A stretch of DNA of 64,000 nucleotides from Deltaproteobacteria bacterium (GTDB taxonomy: Bacteria > Desulfobacterota > Binatia > HRBIN30 > JACQVA1): assembly GCA_016178705.1 (NCBI GenBank), contig JACOST010000005.1, forward strand, positions 1 through 64,000, in the 5' to 3' direction. Numbering within the stretch: position 1 is the stretch's first letter; every line of letters begins with the position of its first letter. The notes beneath the pieces are model-generated. The model was not told the origin of the DNA. It ran no database searches and worked only from the letters and a program-made list of their open reading frames with translations. Of this stretch, positions 8,867 to 17,189 are shown in pieces. The position numbers and the translations under genes were made by a program.

Positions 8867-11251
8867 TCAGTGCTGGGTGCGGACGCATCCGTAGAGAGAA
8901 GCATTGAGGGCGAGAATCAGTTCATCGATCGTCACGTGCCGATTGCCATCGCTGTCCGCCCGTGGACACCCCGCATACGTCGTCTCATCGAGCGCGATAT
9001 GGACGCCCTTCACCAACTCGTCGACGGTCACGGCACCGTTGTCATCGCAGTCGCCGAAGCACAGGCCAGGGGTCGGCGTCGGGGCACGCGTAGGAGTTGG
9101 GCTTGGGGTTGGTGTGGCTGTCGCGATCAATGGCCCCGGGTCGGACGGTAGCGTGAGAACGTAAAGTTGCGGACTTCGAAAGAAGTAGGGTGGACTGCCA
9201 ACGATATTAGTATAGGCAACAAAGGCGAGGTGCTCGCCCGTCGCGTCAAATTTCAGCCCTTGCGCATCGCGGGGTACGCCCAGGAGCTGGTGTACGCCGG
9301 TCGGAGTGATCATCTGCCCCACGCCGTACGGGCCGACAGAAAGCATCAGCGCGATGCGCGATGCGTCGGCATTCAGAGTGTAGCTGCCGATGAACACCCT
9401 TGGATCGGTGTTGTGTGTCAACTGTCGCAAGGGCCCGCCGATTTGCTGAGCATAGAGCTGAGCGCGCGCGTCTTGGTTCGTGCCAACGAGGTCGGCCGAC
9501 GACTCGAACACCACCCATTTTCCATCACGGCTAAGGCGCCATCCATACGCGTCCGCAGAGGTGAGCTGGATGGTCTTCCCGCTGTGAACGTCGAACAAGT
9601 AAAGATGCCCTTCGGCGAACGTTGCACCGTTGTCATTGTCCGGTACATAAACATAGGTTGATCGCTCGAACAGTATCCGCTGACCGTCGGCGCTCAACTG
9701 GGGCGAGTAGACAGCGTCATCGTTCGGACCTGCCTTCGTCACCTGCCGCAGCGGTTTGTTCTCGCGCCAGAGGAACATCTCACCATGATGGTCAGGATTG
9801 GTACCGACGTAGTCTGCCGTCGATGTGAACACGACTGTGCGACCGTCAGCACTGATGTCCGGGCCGAAGTTGGGCCGTGCGCTTGGGTTCGTGATCGCAA
9901 TTGGGCCGCCCGGCGTAAACAGCACCATCTCTGCATCACCACCCTTGCCCGGCTCCGTCTGAAAGGTGGTACAGGTTGCCACGACGCGAGTGCCATCTCC
10001 GTTTACGCGAACGTGGTCACAAGCGCGACCCGATCTCTGGCCATCGTTCAGTTGCCGACGATTCTCACCGTCGGTTTCCACTGCGATCAGATCGGCCAGG
10101 TTAGTGTAAGCGACCACGGTGCCGTCGTCACTGATGTCCAAATCATAGACCTCTGCGACGTCCCCACCCGATGTCAGCAAGCGTGCATTGGGAACGGGCG
10201 ATGGGGTTGGTGTCGGAGTCTGCACCGGACAGCCGCCGGGTATTGTGCCGATCAGTATCTTTCCCGGTTGTCCTCCAACCGTAGTCGTGGCGACCACCGC
10301 GTTCGTAGCCGTATCAATCGCCGCAACAGCGGAATAGCCCGCCAGCGTCACGTAGACCCGACGGCCGTCCGGGGTAATGGCGACGTGCCTTGGATAGCTG
10401 CCGTCGCCAAGAAAGATGCTCCCAACAACCACGTTCGTATCGAGGTCGATCACGGAGAGTTCGCCCGTATTCAACTGCGCCACGTAGGCACGCCGCAACT
10501 CAGCGCTCACGGCCAGATTGGTCGGCGCGCTGCCATGAGTAAACGGGATGGTCGATGCAATCGACCCCGTCGAGACATCGATCACAGAAACGGAATCCGA
10601 CAACGAGTTCGCGACGTACACGCGGTCACCGCTCGGAGTGATGGCGATGCCTTCAGGATAGCTGCCGACGGCGATCCGCTGCACGACCGCCCTCGAATTC
10701 GTGTCGATGACGGCAACGCCACCAAACAGGCCCTTGGTTACATATGCGAATGCCGAATCTGGAGTAATCGCAACGCGTGTCGGAAAATATTCAACGTCAA
10801 CAGACGTAGCGATCTTGTTCTGCGCCGTATCAATCACGGCGACTCCTCCCCCATAATCCTGACCCGATGCTGCCTGAAAGGCGACATAGGCAAATCGGCC
10901 GTCCGGGCTGACCGCGATGTCCTTGAGCTTGGGATTTCCACTCAATGCAATTTCCCCGACCTTGTCGTACGTGCGCGCGTCGATCACCACGATCGTACTT
11001 TCATACAGCTTCGCGGCATAGAGGAATCGACCATCTGGCGTTAGATCTCCAGTCGTGAGCGCGCCTTGCCTAATGTGGGCCGCAATCTGGTCTTCACCAG
11101 TATCGATGACCGCTGTGGCGTCCGCACTATTGGTAACGAAGGCGCAGTACTGCGCCGCACACGGGGTTGCCAGCGCGCCGAGGACAAGGCCGCCCACCAC
11201 CGCCGCGACTCGCTGCCAGATGTGGAGCATCACGTGATCGGTGCAATGCAT
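8867..11251 (-). CDS. Secreted YVTN/TolB-like beta-propeller protein with dockerin-like C-terminus
   Basis: A 794-residue exported protein. A signal peptide (hydrophobic AAVVGGLVLGALA, cleavage near CAAQ) is followed by YVTN-type propeller blades at about 35-340, with repeated phrases such as VAISPDGRFAYVAF and VYVANSLSDSVSVIDV. A Thr-Pro linker comes at about 341-352, then a PD40/TolB-like propeller (about 355-690, DISADGRTVVFTS), a second TPTPSPTPTR linker, and a cysteine-bracketed pair of EF-hand/dockerin-like loops (GDCDDNGAVTVDELV and RADSDGNRHVTIDELI). The final pair probably binds calcium. The role is unknown: extracellular or periplasmic, perhaps a binding scaffold. An ATG at 11230 is an alternative start that leaves a tidier signal peptide; neither has a clear ribosome site. 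Confidence 0.88.
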   Translation of the reverse strand: MHCTDHVMLHIWQRVAAVVGGLVLGALATPCAAQYCAFVTNSADATAVIDTGEDQIAAHIRQGALTTGDLTPDGRFLYAAKLYESTIVVIDARTYDKVGEIALSGNPKLKDIAVSPDGRFAYVAFQAASGQDYGGGVAVIDTAQNKIATSVDVEYFPTRVAITPDSAFAYVTKGLFGGVAVIDTNSRAVVQRIAVGSYPEGIAITPSGDRVYVANSLSDSVSVIDVSTGSIASTIPFTHGSAPTNLAVSAELRRAYVAQLNTGELSVIDLDTNVVVGSIFLGDGSYPRHVAITPDGRRVYVTLAGYSAVAAIDTATNAVVATTTVGGQPGKILIGTIPGGCPVQTPTPTPSPVPNARLLTSGGDVAEVYDLDISDDGTVVAYTNLADLIAVETDGENRRQLNDGQRSGRACDHVRVNGDGTRVVATCTTFQTEPGKGGDAEMVLFTPGGPIAITNPSARPNFGPDISADGRTVVFTSTADYVGTNPDHHGEMFLWRENKPLRQVTKAGPNDDAVYSPQLSADGQRILFERSTYVYVPDNDNGATFAEGHLYLFDVHSGKTIQLTSADAYGWRLSRDGKWVVFESSADLVGTNQDARAQLYAQQIGGPLRQLTHNTDPRVFIGSYTLNADASRIALMLSVGPYGVGQMITPTGVHQLLGVPRDAQGLKFDATGEHLAFVAYTNIVGSPPYFFRSPQLYVLTLPSDPGPLIATATPTPSPTPTRAPTPTPGLCFGDCDDNGAVTVDELVKGVHIALDETTYAGCPRADSDGNRHVTIDELILALNASLYGCVRTQH

Positions 11252-11355
11252 GCAGGATCGTGATGCACAACTGGACAGTGTACTTTACACGCCACCATCG
11301 TGACGTCGCTTGTGGATCAACGTGGCGCCTTTGTCAACGTCGCTGATCGCGCGGA

Positions 11356-11694
11356 TCAGCAGCGGCATTGCGCGGAAGGATTGACGTCGCGCACTCGCGC
11401 CGCCACGAACTCCTTCACCCCTTCGCCGCCAGTCAGTCGCAGCCACAGCGGTCCCGCCGCCGGTTCCCATTCGAGCGCGATGCGGAAGAAGGGGCAGCAG
11501 CGTCGTTCGAACAACACGAACTCAGCGGCCGCCTGACTGGCGGATGAATCCAGTCGCAGCGCGAAGCCGTCGGCTAGCTCGCGCACTTCGCGTACGCCGC
11601 TGCGCACCGCGGTCGCGAGCGCCTCGTAGCAGACTCGTTCATCACCCGTGAAGGCGTTCAGATCGCAGGCGATCGGCAACGACTCGTTGGCCAT
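11356..11694 (-). CDS. Small conserved CCPF-motif protein, function unknown
   Basis: A 112-residue soluble protein. Its distinctive feature is the double-cysteine motif RRCCPFFRIALEWE near residue 65, followed by a Trp/Leu-rich strand and LTGGEGVKEFVAARV, ending in QCRC. Short proteins with a RCCPF core are widespread hypotheticals, and the vicinal cysteines suggest metal binding or redox chemistry, but no reaction is established. The ATG at 11694 has AAAGGAA about 8 nt upstream. The frame runs further into the amidase 3' end, which I consider read-through. It lies 19 bp downstream of the amidase gene on the same strand and may be co-transcribed. Confidence 0.72.
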   Translation of the reverse strand: MANESLPIACDLNAFTGDERVCYEALATAVRSGVREVRELADGFALRLDSSASQAAAEFVLFERRCCPFFRIALEWEPAAGPLWLRLTGGEGVKEFVAARVRDVNPSAQCRC

Positions 11695-11713
11695 GGGCGG
11701 TTCCTTTCCCCGT

Positions 11714-13156
11714 TCACGCATGGATTGATGGACGCCGCGCGCGCCACGGCTGCGCCTGTTCGAGCTGCGCCGCGACGCGGATGAGCAGATCCTCGCGCGC
11801 ATACGCCGCGACCAATTGCACGCCGATCGGCAGGCCCGCGTCGGTCCAGTGCAGCGGCAGCGAGATCGCCGGCTGGCCGGTCATGTTGAACGCGGAGGTG
11901 AAGGTGCTGAACGCGCCCGCCCGCATCAAACCGGCGAGCGGATTGTCGGGCGGTGAGGCGAAGCTGCCGAGCGGCGGCGCGGGCTCGGCCGTCGTCGGCG
12001 TGAGTAGAAGATCAAGGCCGCTCGCCCACCAACTCGCGATGCGGCGGGATTGCGCTTGCGCCGACTGGACCGCCCGCAGGTAGTCGCGCGCCGACACCTG
12101 CCGGCCTAGCTCGGCAAACGCCCAGGTCATCGGCTCCACGCCGTCGCGGCCGATTGTGCGGCCGGTCTTCTCGCTCCACAAATCGAGCGCGCGCGCCGCC
12201 GCCGCCGACAACATGGTGCCGAACGCGCGCAGGATCTCCACGTCCATCAACGCGGCGGGCGACGAGTCTTCCACTGTATGGCCGAGCGACGCCAGCAGAC
12301 GCGCCGCGCCTTCGGCCGCGGCGACGCAGTCGCGGTGCACCAGCACGCCGTTGGGTGCCCGCGTCAGCAGTCCGATGCGCAGACGGCCGGGATCGGCACC
12401 AACCTCAGCCGCGAACGCACGAGCGGGCGGCGGCGCGGAGTACGGATCGCCAGGCATCGGCCCGTGCACGGCGTCGAGGATGGCCGCGGTATCGCGCACC
12501 GAATGCGTGACCGAGTTCTCGACCGAGCAGCCGCCCCAGCGTTCACCGGCGTCGGGACCGAGCGAGTTGCGTCCACGCGACGGTTTCAGTCCGACCAACC
12601 CACAATGGCTCGCAGGAATGCGGATCGAGCCGCCGCCATCGGTCGCATGCGCCACCGCGACCATACCGGCAGCGACCGCCGCCGCGGCGCCGCCGCTCGA
12701 ACCGCCCGACGAGCGCGACACATCCCACGGATTGCGCGTCCGGCCGTACGATTGCGGCTCGGTGGTCGGCAGCAGCCCCAGCTCGGGCGTGTTGGTCTTG
12801 CCGAGAAAGATGAAACCCGCCGCGCGGAACTTTGCCGCCAGGTGCGTGTCGTGCGGTTCCACCCAGCCAATGTCGCGCAAGCAGCGCATGCCGACGTGAT
12901 ACGGATCACCGGCCGAGTGCGCGCCGAGATCCTTCAGCAAGAACGGTACGCCACGAAACGGTCCGGCTGGCAACGCGGCCGACTGGGCCTGCGTGCGCGC
13001 TCGATCGAACATCGTCGTGATCACCGCGTTGAGTTTCGGATTGATCCGCTCGATGCGCGCGATGGCTACATCGACCAGTTCGATCGGCTTCACGTCACCG
13101 CGCCGAATCAAGTCGGCTTGCGCGGTCGCATCGAGAGTAGCGTGTTCGTCACTCAT
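11714..13156 (-). CDS. Amidase (amidase-signature family)
   Basis: A 480-residue amidase-signature hydrolase with the Ser-cisSer-Lys triad visible: K75 in PFLLKDLG, cis-Ser S154 in the Gly/Ser-rich [10 protein letters not shown] loop, and the nucleophile S177 in [11 protein letters not shown]. Family length and the C-terminal substrate-channel region ([24 protein letters not shown]) are complete. GatA belongs to the same family, but no gatB or gatC is nearby, and the sequence ([18 protein letters not shown]) fits stand-alone amide hydrolases such as 6-aminohexanoate-cyclic-dimer or aryl amidases. Cytoplasmic. The substrate is unknown. It precedes the CCPF gene. Confidence 0.93.
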   Translation of the reverse strand: MSDEHATLDATAQADLIRRGDVKPIELVDVAIARIERINPKLNAVITTMFDRARTQAQSAALPAGPFRGVPFLLKDLGAHSAGDPYHVGMRCLRDIGWVEPHDTHLAAKFRAAGFIFLGKTNTPELGLLPTTEPQSYGRTRNPWDVSRSSGGSSGGAAAAVAAGMVAVAHATDGGGSIRIPASHCGLVGLKPSRGRNSLGPDAGERWGGCSVENSVTHSVRDTAAILDAVHGPMPGDPYSAPPPARAFAAEVGADPGRLRIGLLTRAPNGVLVHRDCVAAAEGAARLLASLGHTVEDSSPAALMDVEILRAFGTMLSAAAARALDLWSEKTGRTIGRDGVEPMTWAFAELGRQVSARDYLRAVQSAQAQSRRIASWWASGLDLLLTPTTAEPAPPLGSFASPPDNPLAGLMRAGAFSTFTSAFNMTGQPAISLPLHWTDAGLPIGVQLVAAYAREDLLIRVAAQLEQAQPWRARRPSIHA

Positions 13157-13193
13157 GGGTGCGGGCTATACACCGCAATCGATAGAGACGGAA

Positions 13194-13271
13194 CACCGGC
13201 TGGAAGCCGGTGCCACCACATGATTGGGAAGATCACCGACAACCATCGGTGGCACAGGCATCTTGCCTGTG
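13194..13271. repeat. Pair of REP-like palindromes
   Basis: Two short perfect hairpins stand side by side: CACCGGCT-gga-AGCCGGTG (13194-13212) and CACAGGCA-tct-TGCCTGTG (13253-13271). The bases outside them (GGTGCCACC and GGTGGCAC) are also complementary. The pair fills the gap between the TesB stop and the amidase start. It resembles dispersed REP elements and could act as a processing or termination signal. Confidence 0.6.
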
Positions 13272-13275
13272 TCCA

Positions 13276-14118
13276 TCACCTTCGCAGCAATCCTTCCTGC
13301 GCGACCGACACCACGCGCGTGCCGTTGCGATCGTACATGGCGCCAAGCAGCAACGCGCGCGCGGCGTGCGCCACCGGGCTCTCGGTAGCGAACAGAATCC
13401 AGTCGTCGAAGCGGGGCGGATGATGGAACCAGACGGCGTGATCGAGACTCGCTCCGGTGCGCAACCGCCACGTCAACCCGTGCGGACGCGCGGCGGTGCG
13501 CAGCAACGTACGATCGCTGGCGAATATCAGCAGCGCGGTGTGCACTAGCGGATCGTCGGGTACCGGGCCACGCGGACGCAGCCACACGCGCCGGCGCGGC
13601 GCCAGCTTCACGTTCGGGTCGGGGCTATCGGGATCGCACACGCGCACTTCGATCGGGCCGTCGGGCCGACGCTTGGTCGGATCGCCGAGCAACGTGGCGC
13701 GCACGTCCTCCCAGTCCGGCAGCGTTTCCGGCTCGGGCGCCGCGGGCGGGAGCGAGTCCTGATGGGCGATGCCGTCTTCTGGTTTGGTGAAACTCGCCGA
13801 CAGATGGAAGATCGCTTCGCCGGCTTGATGCGCGACGACGCTCCGCGTCGCGAACGTGCGGCCGTCGCGAATGCGATCGACGATGAAACGAATCGGTACG
13901 TTGTGTTTGCCGGGGCGCAGGAAGTAGCCGTGCAACGAGTGCAACTGCCGATCGGCGACCGTACGTGCGGCCGCCACGGCGGATTGCGCCGCGACCAGCC
14001 CGCCGAAAAGCGCGCCTTCGCCACGTCCCGACGAGCCGAGAAACAAGTCGCGATCGAGTTGTTCGACGGCGAGCCGTCGCAGCAAGCGCGTCAGCGGCGT
14101 CGGGCGGGATTCGGCCAT
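13276..14118 (-). CDS. tesB: Acyl-CoA thioesterase II, TesB-like
   Basis: A 280-residue double-hotdog acyl-CoA thioesterase that hydrolyses fatty acyl-CoA to free acid and CoA. Family features in order: DRDLFLGSSGRGEGALFGGLVAAQ, the VADRQLHSLHGYFLRPG strand, RDGRTFATRSVVAHQAGEAIF at the end of domain 1, and the second hotdog with LDHAVWFHHPPRFDDWILFATESPVA. The ATG at 14118 overlaps the stop of the DUF4139 gene (TGATG), so it is translationally coupled; an in-frame ATG two codons upstream is less likely. Last gene of the six-gene operon that begins at 20387. It may release a CoA-bound product of that pathway. Confidence 0.93.
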   Translation of the reverse strand: MAESRPTPLTRLLRRLAVEQLDRDLFLGSSGRGEGALFGGLVAAQSAVAAARTVADRQLHSLHGYFLRPGKHNVPIRFIVDRIRDGRTFATRSVVAHQAGEAIFHLSASFTKPEDGIAHQDSLPPAAPEPETLPDWEDVRATLLGDPTKRRPDGPIEVRVCDPDSPDPNVKLAPRRRVWLRPRGPVPDDPLVHTALLIFASDRTLLRTAARPHGLTWRLRTGASLDHAVWFHHPPRFDDWILFATESPVAHAARALLLGAMYDRNGTRVVSVAQEGLLRR

Positions 14119-15656
14119 CACCACGTGTAGCGCACGGTGTAACGCACCGTGGCGCCGCCGTCCTTCTTCAACGGCACTGGAAATTGAATCGTGCGCGCGT
14201 CGACCTTCTCGAAGTCTTGGCTCTTCTGCGCGATCGTCCAGTTCGTCCAGCGGTAGAGGTTCTCCTTCACCAGCACAGTGACCGGCTCGTCCTTGTGATT
14301 GCGCAGCGTGATCTCGATGGTCTCTTCCATCGAATTGCGCGCGGTGTCGATCTTGAAATCGATCTGCTTGCGCTCGCCCACCACGTCGAACGCGCTGCCG
14401 AGCTTGATCAGCACCGGCTCGTCTTTGGGCGTGTGATCGATGGTGTCTTCGCCGATGAACTCGAGCGTCTGATCGGCCGGGTCGAGTTTGCTGACGCGCA
14501 CGCGGCCCGACGGCAGCGGCATGCCCATGCCGTGGTTCTTCGCGTTTTTGAAGCGGAGGTAGATGTCGACTTTCTTGTTGGACTCGGCGCCGAGATTGCG
14601 GTCAGTGACCGGGCTGCCGAAGAAGCCGCGATACCCTTCGCTCAAACCGTAGTACACCAGCACCTTGTCGCACGGCACATCGCGCGCGCTCGGGAATAAT
14701 TCGAGTTGCTTGGTCGAGTTGTCCGGAAGCGTGGTCGAGCGCCCGAGAGTGTAGAGGTGATACTCGAAGAAGGCCTTCTCTTCGAAGCCGGGTGCGGTTC
14801 GTGCGTCCTTGGCGAGAAACATGTCAGCTCGCCCACCGGCGGCCGCGCGCATCGGCGCGCGGTGCACGTCGCCGGCAATCAGCTTGAGCTTGGCATCGGG
14901 ATAGCTCGCGCCCGATTGATTGATGATGCTGACCCACGCGCCAACGTCGAGCACGCCGCTGTTGGCGTCCTTGCCCTCAGCAAAGACGAGGTTGTAGTCG
15001 GCCCACCACGTCATGCCGCCGGTCTGGTAGCTGACGCGAGCGCGATGGGCCCCGGGCTTGTCGGTGTCGATGTCCCACACCAACGTCGGCTTAGTGATCA
15101 ATCCGCCGGGCAGCTCGGGCAAGCGGACGTTGGAGTAGCCGTTAACGATCTGCACCGCGCCGTTGGCGTCTTTGAGCACCACGCCCCCCGACGTGCTCAG
15201 CAGCGTGCCGGTCGCTGTCGTGATCGCGTTGCCGACGGTTTGCTCGACGGTGATCGTGCGATCGAGGTAGCGCTGCAGCAGCTTCTCGGTGCTGACGAGA
15301 TCGAACTGGTAGTTCTGCTCCAGCACATGCGTGCCGGTGGGATCAGTGAGCGACTCGAACGACACGGTAGTCGGATCGATCTGCGCCGCGACATCGCTGA
15401 AGCGGATGCTGCTGTGCCCCTTGTCGAGCGTGAGCGCGCGCTCCTGCTTGACGACGGCATAGCCCGGAATCTGCCCGACGTACGGCGCGCGATACTCGCC
15501 GCCTTGCGGCGCGGGCCGATAGAGTTCCGGAGGAATAGCCCCGGGTGCAGCGCTGCTGTAGATCGTCAACGCAGTCGATCCGGCGGGCTCGTCGGCGGCG
15601 GCAATCCCAACCACGAGCGCAACCAACGCTAGCGCGTGCGAGACACGAACTTGCAT
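14118..15656 (-). CDS. Exported DUF4139-domain protein
   Basis: A 512-residue protein with an N-terminal signal peptide (ALALVALVVGIAAADEP). The DUF4139 core follows, with landmarks TWWADYNLVF, GAWVSIINQSGASYPDAKLKLIAGDV, FFEYHLYTLGRSTTLPDNSTKQLELF, YLRFKNAKNHGMGMPLPSGRVRVSK and a final beta-rich region (ITLRNHKDEPVTVLVKENLYRW). No catalytic residues are recognised in this family, whose molecular role is unknown. It is expected in the periplasm or outer envelope. It lies between aldehyde dehydrogenase (9-bp gap) and tesB (overlap), an odd partner for metabolic genes, and may sense or bind a product. Confidence 0.85.
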   Translation of the reverse strand: MQVRVSHALALVALVVGIAAADEPAGSTALTIYSSAAPGAIPPELYRPAPQGGEYRAPYVGQIPGYAVVKQERALTLDKGHSSIRFSDVAAQIDPTTVSFESLTDPTGTHVLEQNYQFDLVSTEKLLQRYLDRTITVEQTVGNAITTATGTLLSTSGGVVLKDANGAVQIVNGYSNVRLPELPGGLITKPTLVWDIDTDKPGAHRARVSYQTGGMTWWADYNLVFAEGKDANSGVLDVGAWVSIINQSGASYPDAKLKLIAGDVHRAPMRAAAGGRADMFLAKDARTAPGFEEKAFFEYHLYTLGRSTTLPDNSTKQLELFPSARDVPCDKVLVYYGLSEGYRGFFGSPVTDRNLGAESNKKVDIYLRFKNAKNHGMGMPLPSGRVRVSKLDPADQTLEFIGEDTIDHTPKDEPVLIKLGSAFDVVGERKQIDFKIDTARNSMEETIEITLRNHKDEPVTVLVKENLYRWTNWTIAQKSQDFEKVDARTIQFPVPLKKDGGATVRYTVRYTW

Positions 15657-15665
15657 GGCAACTCC

Positions 15666-17150
15666 TTACACCTTCACCCAGATCGATTTCAGTTTTGTGT
15701 ACGCGGCGAGCGAATGGGCGGCCATCTCTTTGCCCCAGCCGCTCTGCTTGAGGCCGCCGAACGGGCTGGCGAAGTCGTAGCAGCCGTAGCGGTTGATGAA
15801 CACCATGCCGGCGTCGAGCTGATTGGCCACTCGATGCGCGCGCGAGAGATCGCGCGACCACACACCGGCGGCGAGCCCGTACGGCGTGTCGTTGGCCATC
15901 CGCACCGCTTCGGCTTCTTCGGCGAACGGGATCACCACCAGCACCGGCCCGAAGATCTCATCGCGTGCGATCTGCATCGCGTTGGTGCCGGCGAAGATCG
16001 TCGGCCGCACGAAGTAACCGGCGGCATTGCTGCCGCGCACGTCGCGCCCACCCCCGGCAAGCAGTTGCGCGCCTTCGGCCTTGCCGATGGCGATGTAACG
16101 CAGGCATTTCTCCATCTGCTCCTGCGTACACTGCGGGCCTTGCTCGCTACGCGTATCGAAGGGATCGCCGCACACCACGCGCTCCGCCATCGCCACCAGG
16201 CGCTCGACGAAGCGGTCGTAGATACCGCGCTGGATCAGAAACCGCGTCGGCTCGGAACACTTCTCGCCCTTCTGTGCGAACATCAACTGGAACGATCGCT
16301 CGGCCGCGAAGTCGAAATCAGGGACATCATCGAAGACAATGTTGGGCGACTTGCCGCCGAGTTCGAGCGTCACCGTCTTCAAGTTCGAGTCGGCCGCGTT
16401 GTGCAGGATGCGGCGGCCAACCGCGGTGCTGCCGGTGAAGGAGATCTTGTCCACCTGCGGATGCGCGCTGAGCTGCTCGCCGACCTCGCCGCCGCCAAGC
16501 ACGAGATTGATCACACCCGCTGGGACATCGACCTGTTCGTGAACCAACTCGATGAAACGAATCAGCGAGTACGAGGTCGACGGCGACGGCTTGATGATCA
16601 CGGTGTTGCCCATCGCCAGCGCCGGCGCCAGCTTCCACGCCGCTAACAACAGCGGAAAATTCCACGGCACGATCAGGGCGCACACACCGACCGGCACGCG
16701 CGCGGTGTAATTGATGAAGTCGCCGTCGACAGGACAACTCTCGCCGTAAACCTTGTCGGTCCAGCCAGCGTAGTAGTCGAACACATCGCCGGTGTCGGGC
16801 ATGTCGTCGTCGTACGCCTCGCGGTACAGCTTGCCGTTTTCAAGCGCGATCAACGTGGCCAGTTCGGCGCGATGCGTACGTGCGACCTCGCCGATGGCGC
16901 GCAGCACGCGCGCCCGCTCGCGCCGTGCCAGCGCGCCCCACGGACCACTCGCAAACGCTCGCCGCGCCGCCGCCACGCCGGCGTCGACCGCTGAGGCATT
17001 CGCGCACTGCAGCGTGCCGAGCAATTCGCCGGTCGTGGGATTGATCGTCGCGACGGAGCCGCCGCCGCCATCACGCCACACGCCGTCAATGAACCCGCGC
17101 TTTGGCGTGCGCAACCATTCACGGGCCCAGTCGAGTCGTGCGGGTTCCAT
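15666..17150 (-). CDS. NAD(P)-dependent aldehyde dehydrogenase
   Basis: A 494-residue ALDH-superfamily enzyme oxidising an aldehyde to the acid. All key residues are present: N164 in PWNFPLLL, K187 in IIKPSPS, the FTGSTAVG nucleotide loop (238-245), general base E264 in ELGGKSP, and catalytic C298 in QKGEKCSEPT. Length and spacing match betaine- or phenylacetaldehyde-type ALDHs. The ATG at 17150 is preceded by GGAGAGA, which lies inside an 8-bp tandem repeat shared with the end of the upstream lyase gene. Fourth gene of the co-directional run 20387-13276. The aldehyde is unknown but may be generated by the oxygenases and lyase encoded upstream. Confidence 0.95.
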   Translation of the reverse strand: MEPARLDWAREWLRTPKRGFIDGVWRDGGGGSVATINPTTGELLGTLQCANASAVDAGVAAARRAFASGPWGALARRERARVLRAIGEVARTHRAELATLIALENGKLYREAYDDDMPDTGDVFDYYAGWTDKVYGESCPVDGDFINYTARVPVGVCALIVPWNFPLLLAAWKLAPALAMGNTVIIKPSPSTSYSLIRFIELVHEQVDVPAGVINLVLGGGEVGEQLSAHPQVDKISFTGSTAVGRRILHNAADSNLKTVTLELGGKSPNIVFDDVPDFDFAAERSFQLMFAQKGEKCSEPTRFLIQRGIYDRFVERLVAMAERVVCGDPFDTRSEQGPQCTQEQMEKCLRYIAIGKAEGAQLLAGGGRDVRGSNAAGYFVRPTIFAGTNAMQIARDEIFGPVLVVIPFAEEAEAVRMANDTPYGLAAGVWSRDLSRAHRVANQLDAGMVFINRYGCYDFASPFGGLKQSGWGKEMAAHSLAAYTKLKSIWVKV

Positions 17151-17157
17151 TTGGGAT

Positions 17158-17189
17158 TCTCTCCGCCTCTCCGTCCCTGCGCCTCAGCG
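17158..17189. repeat. Octad repeat array spanning the lyase stop codon
   Basis: Four 8-bp units in register (TCTCTCCG, CCTCTCCG, TCCCTGCG, CCTCAGCG) lie between the aspartase-like lyase and the ALDH gene. The lyase stop codon (17184-17186) is inside the fourth unit, and the ALDH ribosome-binding site is inside the first. It is the same style as the arrays at 20485-20632. Confidence 0.7.

Noticed and set aside
9785-11044. 419-codon plus-strand frame opposite the propeller gene
   Set aside because: It lies antisense to a clearly recognisable YVTN gene and has Arg/Cys/His-rich shadow composition.
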